A stretch of DNA of 64,000 nucleotides from an uncultured bacterium (GTDB lineage Bacteria > Cyanobacteriota > Vampirovibrionia > Gastranaerophilales > Gastranaerophilaceae): positions 124,001 to 188,000 of the forward strand of contig CAJMSH010000004.1 of assembly GCA_905216055.1 (NCBI GenBank), given 5' to 3'. Of this stretch, positions 49,647-58,541 are shown one piece after another. Each line of letters starts with the position of its first letter. The stretch's first letter is position 1. Under the pieces are notes generated by a model. That model was not told where the DNA came from. It did no database searches and saw nothing but the letters and a program-made list of their open reading frames with translations. The position numbers and the translations under genes were made by a program.

Positions 49647-50168
49647 TTAACCTTTAAAAGCTCCCCAAGCTTTAATAGTGCCTCTTTGATACTTTATTAA
49701 ATAATATTTACCTTTAGGAATATATTCTATAGAAGCTTCCATATTAATTTCAGGTTCATCAGGTTTCATTCCTGCTTTTTTGCGTTTTTCGTTTGTAGAT
49801 TTTCTTGCTTTTTCTTCTTTTTTTAACTCTTTTTTTACTTTTTTATTATTTAATCTTTGTTGTTCTGTTGCATCTTCTTCTATTTTTATAACCGGGATTA
49901 TTGCAATAGCTTCTTTGGACTGTAGGAGAATCAAGAAATCTCTTGCATCTGAGAGAGCGAGTTCATAGTAGCCGGGCTTTATAATTCCGCCTGCGTTGTC
50001 GTATATCGGATCAGAAATTATAATTACTGGATAATCAGAATCTTTTAGGGAATATCTAAAAATTGCATCAGTGCCAAATCGTGTGCCTGAAGTTTCTTGA
50101 GGTTTTGGTAAATCAGGCTTTACATAAGGATGGGTGAGTACATAATCAGCATAAACACCTTCAAACAT
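49647..50168 (-). CDS. hypothetical protein coupled to rnpA
   Basis: 173 residues, not recognised. No signal peptide. Residues about 85-140 are a highly charged Lys/Glu/Arg segment (N-N-K-K-V-K-K-E-L-K-K-E-E-K-A-R-K), with a beta-rich part before and after. The start overlaps the end of rnpA by eight bases, and AAAGGGAT inside rnpA is its ribosome binding site, so translation is coupled. It occupies the place where yidD or yidC normally follows rnpA. Confidence 0.65.
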   Translation of the reverse strand: MFEGVYADYVLTHPYVKPDLPKPQETSGTRFGTDAIFRYSLKDSDYPVIIISDPIYDNAGGIIKPGYYELALSDARDFLILLQSKEAIAIIPVIKIEEDATEQQRLNNKKVKKELKKEEKARKSTNEKRKKAGMKPDEPEINMEASIEYIPKGKYYLIKYQRGTIKAWGAFKG

Positions 50169-50523
50169 TTTTTATCCCTTTAATTAAGTATTTGATAATA
50201 TTATCTATTTCTTGAAAATTTTTGCCAAGAGCTTTTTCATTTCCTACAAAAATTAATGACATAAATTTTTGAGAATTCCCGTAATCTTTTGATTTTAAGA
50301 TTAATCTGTAACTTTCTCTCATTAATCTTTTTAGCCTGTTTCTTTTAACAGCTCGTTTATGAGTTTTTTTGCTTACGACGAAGCCGACACGAGTCGGGAG
50401 ATTCTCATCTTTTTTCAAAAGACCTGCAAAAAGAGTTATACCGCCTTTGTGGGAGGTATTTTTAATCCTGTAAGTTGCATTGAAAGCTTTTTTATTTTTT
50501 AATCTGAATTCTTTTTTTAACAT
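50161..50523 (-). CDS. rnpA: ribonuclease P protein component
   Basis: 120 residues from the ATG at 50523; an upstream ATG at 50553 gives a nonconserved ten-residue extension. F-R-L-K-N-K-K-A-F-N (about 5-14) and the RNR motif K-R-A-V-K-R-N-R-L-K-R-L-M-R-E (about 56-70) are intact. The protein assists the RNase P RNA in cutting tRNA 5' leaders. It follows rpmH by 84 bases in the standard rpmH-rnpA order. Confidence 0.92.
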   Translation of the reverse strand: MLKKEFRLKNKKAFNATYRIKNTSHKGGITLFAGLLKKDENLPTRVGFVVSKKTHKRAVKRNRLKRLMRESYRLILKSKDYGNSQKFMSLIFVGNEKALGKNFQEIDNIIKYLIKGIKNV

Positions 50524-50607
50524 AATTTGTTGTACAACAACACAGCATGCCAAATAAATTTCGACCTGCTGTGTTACTTGTATGAAATCCTATTATTTAA
50601 AATCGGA

Positions 50608-50760
50608 CTATGCACGTTTTTTAGCGCTGATAGATAATTTATGGCGACCTTTAGCACGGCGTCTGTTGATAACTTCTTGTCCGCCAGGTGTTGCCATTCT
50701 TGCTCTAAATCCGCTTACGTGTTGTCTTTTTACTTTTGTTCCTTCTAGTGTACGTCTCAT
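50608..50760 (-). CDS. rpmH: 50S ribosomal protein L34
   Basis: 50 residues: R-R-T-L-E-G-T-K-V-K-R near the N-terminus, S-G-F-R-A-R-M-A-T-P-G-G-Q-E-V-I-N-R-R-R in the centre and K-G-R-H-K-L-S at the end, the L34 pattern. It is slightly longer than the usual 44-46 residues, with S-A-K-K-R-A added at the end. AAGGA lies about ten bases before the ATG. rnpA is downstream. dnaA is not adjacent. Confidence 0.93.
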   Translation of the reverse strand: MRRTLEGTKVKRQHVSGFRARMATPGGQEVINRRRAKGRHKLSISAKKRA

Positions 50761-50857
50761 TTTTCTTTATTCCTTTTAATTTATATTTGTCGTATAATTC
50801 CAATGTAAATTAAAAAAAGAATTTAGTCAACACAAAAAGAGGGGCAGGTTAAATAAT

Positions 50858-51670
50858 ATGAACAAAAAATGTAAAATCGGATTTATCGGATGCGGCAAAA
50901 TGGCTAGTGCAATCATAAAAGGCACCATTAGTTCAAAATTTTTACCAAAAGAAAATATTAAGGGATCTGAGGTAAATTGTACTGTTGCAGAGCTTGCTCA
51001 GAGCCGTTTAGGTATAGAAGTTATGACAGATAACAGATTTTTGACCATGGATTCTGATGTAATTTTTATTGCAACAAAACCAAATTGTGCAGGAGCTGTT
51101 CTTGATGAGATAAAAGATGAAATTACTCCTGAAAAATTGATTGTATCAATTGCAGCAGGAGTTTCAACCGAAAAGATTGAAAAAATTGTCGGAATGAAAA
51201 GAGTTGTTCGTGTAATGCCGAATACTCCTGCCTTGGTTAGAGAAGGTATGAGCGGAGTTTGCAAAGGTTCATACGCAACTGATGAAGATGCGGAATTTGT
51301 ACTTGAACTTCTTTCAAATATCGGAAAAGCAATTGAGGTAAGTGAAGATCAGATGGATATTGTAACAGCAATTTCAGGATCCGGCCCTGCATTTTTCTAT
51401 AAGGTTATAGAAGATATGGCTCGTGCTGGCGAAAAATTAGGTCTTGAATATGAAAAATCTCTTGAGCTTGCAACTCAAACGGCTTTAGGCTCAGCTAAAA
51501 TGGTTATGAACAGAGGCGAAATTCCTGTTCAAACATTGATTGATAATGTTGCAACAAAAGGCGGTTGTACATTTGTCGGAATTTCTGTAATGAATGATGA
51601 ACATTCAGACAAATTGTTCCACGATACAATTGAACAGACTGCTAAAAAAGCTCATGAATTGGGTAAATAA
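50858..51670 (+). CDS. proC: pyrroline-5-carboxylate reductase
   Basis: 270 residues, normal length. The nucleotide-binding G-F-I-G-C-G-K-M-A-S-A-I (about 8-19) and the signature region with S-G-P-A-F and the T-K-G-G-C-T block near the C-terminus are present. The enzyme makes proline from pyrroline-5-carboxylate using NAD(P)H. GAGGGG and AGG are upstream. A weak stem TAAAATCT/AGATTTTA (51668-51697) overlaps the end and separates it from the convergent gene. Confidence 0.93.
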   Translation: MNKKCKIGFIGCGKMASAIIKGTISSKFLPKENIKGSEVNCTVAELAQSRLGIEVMTDNRFLTMDSDVIFIATKPNCAGAVLDEIKDEITPEKLIVSIAAGVSTEKIEKIVGMKRVVRVMPNTPALVREGMSGVCKGSYATDEDAEFVLELLSNIGKAIEVSEDQMDIVTAISGSGPAFFYKVIEDMARAGEKLGLEYEKSLELATQTALGSAKMVMNRGEIPVQTLIDNVATKGGCTFVGISVMNDEHSDKLFHDTIEQTAKKAHELGK

Positions 51671-51687
51671 AATCTTAAATATCAATT

Positions 51688-52755
51688 TTAGATTTTAATT
51701 GTAGCTTTTGATAAAAAATCCGTTAAAGATATAGGCTTTGGCGGATTTTTTTTTGTAATAAGTCCCTGATAAAGCCCTAAAATACAGGCAGGACAAGTCG
51801 TAATCACATAATCTGCATTAGTTTTTATAATATTTTCAGCTTTTTTAGCAGAAATTTCACGTGAAATTTTGTTGTTTTTTATAGAAAATTCTCCTGCCAA
51901 ACCGCAACAGTCATCATAATTATCCATTTTGACATATTCAACATTTGTGCAATTTTTTAAAAGAGGCTCTAAAAAATCGTCATGTTCTAAGTGACATGGT
52001 TTGTGGAATGTTACTTTTATTGGTTTTGAAAATTCAAATTTTATATTTTCTTGTAAAATTAATTCTCCGATACTTATAAATTTTGCATCAACATATTGTT
52101 TTAAGGTACTTTCGCAGCTTGCGCAATCTGTTAGGATGTAATCAAAGTCACAATCAAGCATTTTTAAGTTGTGCTTTTTAACTTCTTCAAATCTTTCTAA
52201 ATTTCCGCTTGATAGGAAAGGAAGCCCGCAGCAATCAAAATCTTTTTCAATAATTTCGATATTGGAATTTTCAAAAAATTTCTTGATATAATTATCTGTT
52301 CTTGGACAAATGTTGTTTACACAGCCTTTAAAGTAAACTACTTTTAGGGTTGGTTGATTTTTTGTCGGGAATTTTTTTCTAAACGGTTTTGTGATAAGTT
52401 TGAAGAAATTTATAATATTCCCAAAAATATATTTCGATTCCAAGAAGAAAATTATTTTCCCGAAAATTGTATTTTTTGCATACTGGTATTTTGCTGTTTC
52501 AAAGATTTTGCAAACGTCAATTGCGCTTGGACAAAAATTTGTACATTTGCCGCATTTTAGACATAAATCAAGATATTTTTCGATATTTTTATTAAGTTTT
52601 AAATCTCCTTTTAAAACACCATCAAGCATTACAAATTTGCCGCGAGAAACAGCGCAGTCGTTGCCTGTAACTTTATAAACAGGACAAACTGATTGGCATA
52701 ATCCGCATTTTGAACATTTGTTTATATCGTCTTTGAAATCAGAGAGTTCTTTCAT
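51688..52755 (-). CDS. iron-sulfur CCG-domain oxidoreductase subunit (GlcF/HdrD-like)
   Basis: 355 residues. Two ferredoxin-type 4Fe-4S motifs, C-S-K-C-G-L-C-Q-S-V-C-P (about 14-25) and C-L-K-C-G-K-C-T-N-F-C-P (about 65-76), are followed by two CCG domains (D-C-C-G-L-P-F-L-S-S-G and D-D-C-C-G-L-A-G-E-F). Such proteins pair with a FAD-linked oxidase subunit (GlcD or LldE-type) or act as heterodisulfide reductase parts. No GlcD-type gene is nearby, so its substrate is open. Confidence 0.85.
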   Translation of the reverse strand: MKELSDFKDDINKCSKCGLCQSVCPVYKVTGNDCAVSRGKFVMLDGVLKGDLKLNKNIEKYLDLCLKCGKCTNFCPSAIDVCKIFETAKYQYAKNTIFGKIIFFLESKYIFGNIINFFKLITKPFRKKFPTKNQPTLKVVYFKGCVNNICPRTDNYIKKFFENSNIEIIEKDFDCCGLPFLSSGNLERFEEVKKHNLKMLDCDFDYILTDCASCESTLKQYVDAKFISIGELILQENIKFEFSKPIKVTFHKPCHLEHDDFLEPLLKNCTNVEYVKMDNYDDCCGLAGEFSIKNNKISREISAKKAENIIKTNADYVITTCPACILGLYQGLITKKNPPKPISLTDFLSKATIKI

Positions 52756-52776
52756 AACATTATGATAGCACGGAAA

Positions 52777-53506
52777 TTACCATGGGTAATCCTCTTTTAT
52801 TTCCCAGCCATCTCTTATGATTTTACCTGAGCAACATTGGCAAGAACCATTTTTGTTACATTCATTATTCAATTGGGCTTCTGTATATGATTGACAGTTC
52901 CCAACTATTTTATTGTTATTTATCCATAATATAAATACGTCTTTACCAATTATATTTGGTCTTTTTGCTCCATTTAAATCTATATAAAATTTTTGGTTGC
53001 TGCCCCAAAATTGGACACCTGCGTTAGCATCCCAAGAGAAAGGTACAAATGCGATAAGTGTTCCATCGCTTAATACTATTGTATATCTGTTATTACCTGT
53101 TAAAGCTAAACTCCCAGTCTCTCCGCTTGGAGTCTTAGCGTTTACATCATAATTGCAGTCTCCAAATTTGCTGCATTCTTGTATTGATTTAAAATATGGT
53201 AACCAGAATGTTTGTACATATTTTTTTACATTTTCAGTATTAATTGCAACTGAGCTGTCTATCCAATCTTCTGAAGGACCATTTTCATTTTTTGACATTT
53301 CGTAAGCTTGTGAAAGAGTTGAATAAACTTTTTTTAATTTTGCAACTGTTTGTTTTTTTTGATAATTAGCAATTAAACTAGGCATAGTCATTGCTGCAAC
53401 TACACCAATAATACCGAGAGTGATTAAAACTTCCGCAAGCGTAAAACCCTTAGAACCATTTATGTTTCGCGGGGGGGGGCACTCTCAAAGCTTCTCTATT
53501 AAACAT
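52777..53506 (-). CDS. prepilin-like protein A, out of frame at a C9 tract (putative phase-variable)
   Basis: AGGAGG and ATG (53506) open a frame that reads M-F-N-R-E-A-L-R-V-P-P-P and stops after 18 codons at 53450-53452. The pilin domain lies one base out of phase: N-G-S-K-G-F-T-L-A-E-V-L-I-T-L-G, then V-A-A-M-T-M-P. A tract of eight or eleven C instead of nine would join them into a 242- or 243-residue protein. The G-F-T-L-A-E site fits prepilin peptidase. The C-terminal part has D-L-N-G-A-K-R-P-N-I-I-G-K-D-V-F-I and six Cys in the last 45 residues. The domain lacks any other start with a ribosome site, so as written it is OFF. A single-base assembly error is the alternative. Confidence 0.75.
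53471..53479. repeat. G9/C9 homopolymer in prepilin-like gene A
   Basis: Nine G on the plus strand, coding Pro on the minus. It is flanked by CACTCTCAAAGCTTCT. Length 8 or 11 is needed for an intact frame. Confidence 0.9.
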
Positions 53507-53569
53507 TTTTCAACCTCCTGACTATTCTTTCATGTCCATTATTTACGATTTTTCAGTTTTTGTCAAGAT

Positions 53570-55219
53570 TTAAACTATTGCTCCGTGAGATGCGTCTTGG
53601 ACGTTCCTTGCGTATTTGTACAAGTAGCCTGATTTTACTTTAGGTTCAAATGGTTTTAAATTCTTTCTGCGGTTTTCAAGTTCCGAATCACTTACAAGCA
53701 ATTCTATTGAACGATTTGGAATATCAATTTTTATCTTGTCGCCATTTTCTATTAAAGCTATTGTTCCGCCGTTTGCAGCTTCAGGGCAGATATGACCGAC
53801 ACAAATTCCTCTTGTTGCGCCTGAAAATCTTCCATCTGTTATAAGTGCGCATTTTTTACCCAAACCTTTGCCGACTAAAAGTGAGGTTGGCGCAAGCATT
53901 TCTCTCATACCCGGACCGCCTTTTGGCCCTTCATAACGGATTACGATAACGTCGCCTTCTTTTATCTTATCTGTTTCTAGAGCGTTCATCGCATCTTCTT
54001 CGCTGTCAAATGTTTTTGCAACCCCTTCAAAAGTCCTGCATTCAGGTGCAACACCTGATGTTTTAATTACGCAGCCGTCTTTTGCAAGATTGCCGTATAA
54101 GACTGCAAGTCCTGCTTCTGTATAGCTTGATTTGTCGTAATTAGGTATGATTGAATCATCTTTATATGCTTGTTTTGCAATTTCTTTTGTCGTAAATCCT
54201 GATACTGTTTTGCCGTCTGTAAGATGTTTATCAAGAGCTTTCAAAACAGCAGGAACTCCGCCTGCATTATGGAAATCTGCCATTGTTAAAGTTGATGACG
54301 GATTAATTTTTACTATCTGATGAATTTGTTTACTCAATTCTTCAAAATCATTCAGGGTAATATTAATATTTCCTGCGTTAGCGATTGCAAGAATATGTAA
54401 AAATGTATTTGTTGAACCTCCGAGAGCCAAGTCTGCAATAATAGCGTTTCTTAGGCTTTCTCTTGTAATAATGTCTGAAGGTTTTAAATTCTGTTTTACA
54501 AGTTCGACAATTTGAATTCCGCTTTCAAATGCAATTCTTCTTTTCTTTGATGAAACTGCAGATGATGAAGCGCAATAAGGAAGGCTCATTCCCATAAGTT
54601 CTGATAAGCAAGCCATTGTATTTGCAGTGTACATTCCTTGACAAGAACCAGCTGACGGGCAAGATTCTTCTTCTAGGGCAAGAAGTTCTTCTTCAGATAT
54701 TTCGCCTTTTCTATATCTTCCGACAGCTTCAAAAGAGCCTGTAACCATTGTTAATTTGTGTTGTCCTCTGCATTCTCCGTCAAGCATTGGCCCTGCTGTT
54801 ACAAGAATTGCAGGAATATTTAATCTTAAAGCGCCGATGAGCATTCCTGGTGTAATTTTGTCGCAGTTAGAAAGTAGAATAATCCCGTCAAGTTGGTGAG
54901 CTTGAGCAACTGTTTCAATGCAATCCGCAATCAAATCTCTTGAAGGGAGAGAATATCTCATTCCTGAATGTCCCATTGCAATTCCGTCGCAAACAGCAGG
55001 AACGCCGAAAACAAAAGCTTGTCCTCCGCCTGTGTGAATACCTTTTTCGATTTGTCTTTCCAAATCTCTCATAGAGATATGCCCCGGTACTAAATCAGAA
55101 AAAGAGCTTGCTATTCCAATAAATGGAGCATTCATATTTTTTTTACTAACGCCTGTCGCCATTAAAAGTCCGCGGTGCGGAGTTCTGGCTATGCCTTTTT
55201 TTATGTTATCACTTTTCAT
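53570..55219 (-). CDS. ilvD: dihydroxy-acid dehydratase
   Basis: 549 residues. The signatures N-C-D-K-I-T-P-G-M-L (about 117-126) and P-S-A-G-S-C-Q-G-M-Y-T-A-N-T-M (about 185-199) hold the Fe-S cysteines, and G-R-F-S-G-A-T-R-G near the C-terminus is intact. The enzyme makes the 2-keto acids of valine and isoleucine. It is flanked by the two out-of-frame prepilin-like genes and starts at an ATG without a strong ribosome site. Confidence 0.95.
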   Translation of the reverse strand: MKSDNIKKGIARTPHRGLLMATGVSKKNMNAPFIGIASSFSDLVPGHISMRDLERQIEKGIHTGGGQAFVFGVPAVCDGIAMGHSGMRYSLPSRDLIADCIETVAQAHQLDGIILLSNCDKITPGMLIGALRLNIPAILVTAGPMLDGECRGQHKLTMVTGSFEAVGRYRKGEISEEELLALEEESCPSAGSCQGMYTANTMACLSELMGMSLPYCASSSAVSSKKRRIAFESGIQIVELVKQNLKPSDIITRESLRNAIIADLALGGSTNTFLHILAIANAGNINITLNDFEELSKQIHQIVKINPSSTLTMADFHNAGGVPAVLKALDKHLTDGKTVSGFTTKEIAKQAYKDDSIIPNYDKSSYTEAGLAVLYGNLAKDGCVIKTSGVAPECRTFEGVAKTFDSEEDAMNALETDKIKEGDVIVIRYEGPKGGPGMREMLAPTSLLVGKGLGKKCALITDGRFSGATRGICVGHICPEAANGGTIALIENGDKIKIDIPNRSIELLVSDSELENRRKNLKPFEPKVKSGYLYKYARNVQDASHGAIV

Positions 55220-55297
55220 ATTTCAATTATACATCAATATATTGAAAAAAATAACAAAAAATGTTAAAGTAAAAAAAGAATAGAAAGGAGCTTATTT

Positions 55298-56151
55298 ATG
55301 AAAAGATTGTTAAGAACCGCAAAGTCGGGGGGGGGGCGCTTTTAAGCTTCTTACCTGAGTTTATGTCTTGTCAAAAAATAAATTTGTGTGACAATAAAAC
55401 AACTTGCATAATTACAAAACACCATGGATTTACATTAGCAGAAGTATTGATAACACTTGGTATAATTGGAGTTGTAGCTGCAATGACTTTGCCAAGTTTA
55501 ATTGCAAAGTATCAGGAGAGGGAACTTGTTACGCGTGCAAAGAGAACTTATTCTGTTGTTATGAATGCTCTTAATGCGTATAATACTGATAATCAATCTT
55601 TGGGAGATTATTCAATATTAATGGATGCCTCAAAAACAAATGATGAAATTCTTGCAGAATTTTCAAAGTATTTAAATAATGTAATGTTATGCAAACAAAG
55701 TGGAAAACAAAAATGTAAGCTCCCATATACTGTAAAGTATGCTAAACCTCAAAATAACGGAAGTGGAAAAAATGGAGGTTTTTCTATGTGGAGTGAAGCA
55801 ATGCTATTAAATGATGGAGCTATATTAGCGCTTCGTAGAGAAACAGCAAATTCCGGCAGTTGCTTCTATAATTGGGAATCTATTAATACAGATAGTAATG
55901 GTAATTATATAAAAAATCCTGACGGTACTTATCAAAAAACACCTCACACATCAACAAGGTGTGGACGTATTTTGGTAGATACAAATGGTTACAGAGCTCC
56001 CAATCGTATAGGTTCTGATGTGTTTATTTTTCAGGTTTATCAAACTAAAATTAGTTTTATGGAATCAGAAGGAAACCTTAATTATATATTGAATTATGAT
56101 AAAATTCAGCCTTACACTGATTATAAAATAGGAGCTGATTACGGTAAATAA
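55298..56151 (+). CDS. prepilin-like protein B, out of frame at a G10 tract (putative phase-variable)
   Basis: AAAGGAG and ATG (55298) open M-K-R-L-L-R-T-A-K-S-G-G-G-R-F and stop at 55343-55345. The pilin domain is in another frame: G-F-T-L-A-E-V-L-I-T-L-G-I-I-G, V-V-A-A-M-T-L-P-S-L-I-A-K-Y-Q, and a later D-T-N-G-Y-R-A-P-N-R-I-G-S-D-V-F-I-F. Eight or eleven G would give an intact 283- or 284-residue protein, with S-G-G-G-A-L-L-S-F-L-P-E-F leading into the pilin part. The in-frame ATG at 55363 has no ribosome site. The long leader before G-F-T-L-A-E (about 45 residues) is unusual for prepilins. The 3' end overlaps convergent nagA by 13 bases. Confidence 0.75.
55327..55336. repeat. G10 homopolymer in prepilin-like gene B
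   Basis: Ten G on the coding strand, followed by CGCTTTTAAGCTTCT, which resembles the flank of the G9 tract at 53471. Length 8 or 11 is needed for an intact frame. Confidence 0.9.
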
Positions 56152-57044
56152 ATATTTTTTATATTCCAATCATCATCCCATTCAACAGAGCCTTCAAGTT
56201 CAATATTGTGGTATCTGTAAGGATTGTTGATAAATTCAGGATTAAACAACTTTTGCTTTGCCAGTCGTTTTATTATGAATGGCAGCAAAGTTGTGCTTCC
56301 TGCAAGCGTTCCTTCTTTTGAAGTCGCTTTTGTTCCGTCATAATAAACCTTTTCTCCTGCAAACATCATTTCTTTTAAATCGCTTTTTGTTATTGGAAGG
56401 CTGTCACTTACTAAAATAACTTTATCAGCAGGCTTTGATTTGAAGGTTAATTTTAAAGCTTCATCTGAAACATGTACTCCGTCACCGATAATTTCCGTAT
56501 AAATATCGTTATTAACCAATGCCGAAAGTGCAGTTGATTTGCCTCTGTGGGTTACTCCAGACATAGCATTAAATAGGTGTGTTGCACCTGTACATTTTGT
56601 TAAATCTCCGCCTGTACAGTGTCCTGCCTGAATTTTTACATTTTTACTTTTTAGATAATCCAATAATCCTTCATCTAATTCAGGGGCAAGGGTTACAATT
56701 TTTATAAAATCATCTTCTATAAGTTTGTAATTTTCGGGAGTAAGTTTTAGGAAAAGTTTGGAATCGTGAATTCCTTTTTTTTCAGGGTTAAGAAATATTC
56801 CTTCCAAATGTATTCCTAAAATACGAGCCATATCAGAGGTTTGCTTTTTAGAAGCTTCTTTTATAACCTCAATTGCGTGTTTTGTATTTTCAACAGTATC
56901 GGTTACGATTGTCGGGAAAATTCCGCCAATTCCGTATTTTAAAATTTCTTTTGAAAGATATAAAACATCCTCAACTGATGCGGTATTAAAGTCAATTCCA
57001 AAGCATCCGTGGAAGTGTTGTTCTATTAATATCTTGGTTTTCAT
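56139..57044 (-). CDS. nagA: N-acetylglucosamine-6-phosphate deacetylase, lacking the N-terminal subdomain
   Basis: 301 residues against about 380 for typical NagA. It starts directly at the amidohydrolase barrel with E-Q-H-F-H-G (metal His pair), continues with H-L-E-G-I-F-L-N-P (metal Glu), A-G-H-C, T-H-L-F-N-A-M and S-D-S-L-P (catalytic Asp), so catalytic residues are complete while the small beta-sandwich domain is absent. It converts GlcNAc-6-P to GlcN-6-P, feeding amino sugar recycling. The start follows the murE stop with no gap, consistent with a peptidoglycan role. Confidence 0.85.
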   Translation of the reverse strand: MKTKILIEQHFHGCFGIDFNTASVEDVLYLSKEILKYGIGGIFPTIVTDTVENTKHAIEVIKEASKKQTSDMARILGIHLEGIFLNPEKKGIHDSKLFLKLTPENYKLIEDDFIKIVTLAPELDEGLLDYLKSKNVKIQAGHCTGGDLTKCTGATHLFNAMSGVTHRGKSTALSALVNNDIYTEIIGDGVHVSDEALKLTFKSKPADKVILVSDSLPITKSDLKEMMFAGEKVYYDGTKATSKEGTLAGSTTLLPFIIKRLAKQKLFNPEFINNPYRYHNIELEGSVEWDDDWNIKNIYLP

Positions 57045-58541
57045 TTAGATAACACTTCCTTCAAATACTTTTCTTGCTTCTTCTCTGTCATCAAAATGTA
57101 TTGTCTTATCTTTTAGAATTTGATAATCTTCGTGACCTTTTCCTGCAATTAGTACAACATCATTGTTATTAGCTATTGTTTTCAAAAGTCCGATTGCTGT
57201 TCCTCTGTCAGGCTCTACAATTACGCTTTCTGTATTTACGGATTTCAAACCTGCTATAATATCTGTTATTATTGCTTGCGGATCTTCTGATCGTGGGTTG
57301 TCGCTTGTTATAACTATTTTATCTGCAAGTCTTTCTGCAATAGCTCCCATTTTTGGACGTTTTGTCGCATCTCTGTCGCCGCCGCAGCCGAATAAACATA
57401 TTAGTTTGCCGTCTTTTGGTGTAATTTCTCTTGCAGATTTTAATACGTTTTCCAATCCGTCCGGTGTGTGTGCGTAATCAACGATTACTAAAGGTTTTTT
57501 GACAACAACTTCAAATCTGCCTGCAACACCTTTTACGTTTTGCAAAGCTTTTAGAGCAACTTCAATGTCAATACCAAGTGCCAAGCCTGTTGTAATTGCT
57601 GCAAGAACATTATATACACTGAACATTCCGTTCATGTGAAGATTTACTTTGTATTCTTTTGAACCTGCTGAATTTATGTGATCGCCTGTTACTAAGGTAA
57701 ATTCTGCACCGTTAAGAGAAAATTGAATATCTTTTGCCATAACATCGCTTTGTTGTTTTACACCGTATGTGAAAACTTTTACTCCTTCAGGTACTACGCT
57801 TATAAATCTGTCGCCATATTCATCATCGGCATTTATTACGGCAAAATTTCCTTCTTTTAAGTGTTCAAAAAGAAGAGCTTTTGCTTTGAAATAATTATCC
57901 ATTGTGATGTGGTAATCCAAATGGTCTTGAGTAAGGTTTGTGAATACGGCACCGTTAAATCTGCATCCGCCGACACGGTTTTGATCTAAAGCGTGTGAAC
58001 TTACTTCCATTACAACATTATCAATTTTTTCTACATCTTTAATCATTCTCAATGTAGCTTGCAATTCAGGAGCTTGAGGTGTTGTATGTTTTGCATCTCT
58101 GTATTCTCCGTTTGATGATAATTTATAACCTAATGTTCCGATTAATGCACATTTTTGTCCGTTTTCTTCAAAGATTTTTTGGATTAAGTGGGTAACTGTT
58201 GTTTTTCCGTTTGTACCTGTTATTCCGATAAGGTTTATGCCTTTAGATGGACTTGAATAAAATCTGTCTGCAATATCTGCAATTTTGTGTCTTGTAGAAG
58301 ATACTACAACTTGTGGAACTTTTGTACCTTCAACTTTTCTTTCTACAAGAAGGGCTGCTGCACCGTTTTCGATTGCGCTAAGTGCAAATTCGTGTCCGTC
58401 TGTGTGCTCGCCTACCAAACATACAAAGATATCGCCTTTTTTAGTTGTTTTTGAATTGTAAGAAATTCCTGTAATATCAATATTTTTAAAGTTGATTAAA
58501 TCTTTGTAGTCTAAATATTCAATAAGTTCGTCAAGTTTCAT
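57045..58541 (-). CDS. murE: UDP-N-acetylmuramoyl-L-alanyl-D-glutamate--2,6-diaminopimelate ligase
   Basis: 498 residues. G-T-N-G-K-T-T (about 110-116), the H-x-T-P and S-S-H-A-L-D-Q-x-R blocks are present. The D-N-P-R-x-E-D specificity motif (D-N-P-R-S-E-D) indicates meso-diaminopimelate rather than lysine. The ligase adds the third residue of the peptidoglycan stem. The start follows the upstream gene's stop without a gap, and its AAGGAG lies in the last codons of that gene (K-K-E-I). Confidence 0.95.
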   Translation of the reverse strand: MKLDELIEYLDYKDLINFKNIDITGISYNSKTTKKGDIFVCLVGEHTDGHEFALSAIENGAAALLVERKVEGTKVPQVVVSSTRHKIADIADRFYSSPSKGINLIGITGTNGKTTVTHLIQKIFEENGQKCALIGTLGYKLSSNGEYRDAKHTTPQAPELQATLRMIKDVEKIDNVVMEVSSHALDQNRVGGCRFNGAVFTNLTQDHLDYHITMDNYFKAKALLFEHLKEGNFAVINADDEYGDRFISVVPEGVKVFTYGVKQQSDVMAKDIQFSLNGAEFTLVTGDHINSAGSKEYKVNLHMNGMFSVYNVLAAITTGLALGIDIEVALKALQNVKGVAGRFEVVVKKPLVIVDYAHTPDGLENVLKSAREITPKDGKLICLFGCGGDRDATKRPKMGAIAERLADKIVITSDNPRSEDPQAIITDIIAGLKSVNTESVIVEPDRGTAIGLLKTIANNNDVVLIAGKGHEDYQILKDKTIHFDDREEARKVFEGSVI

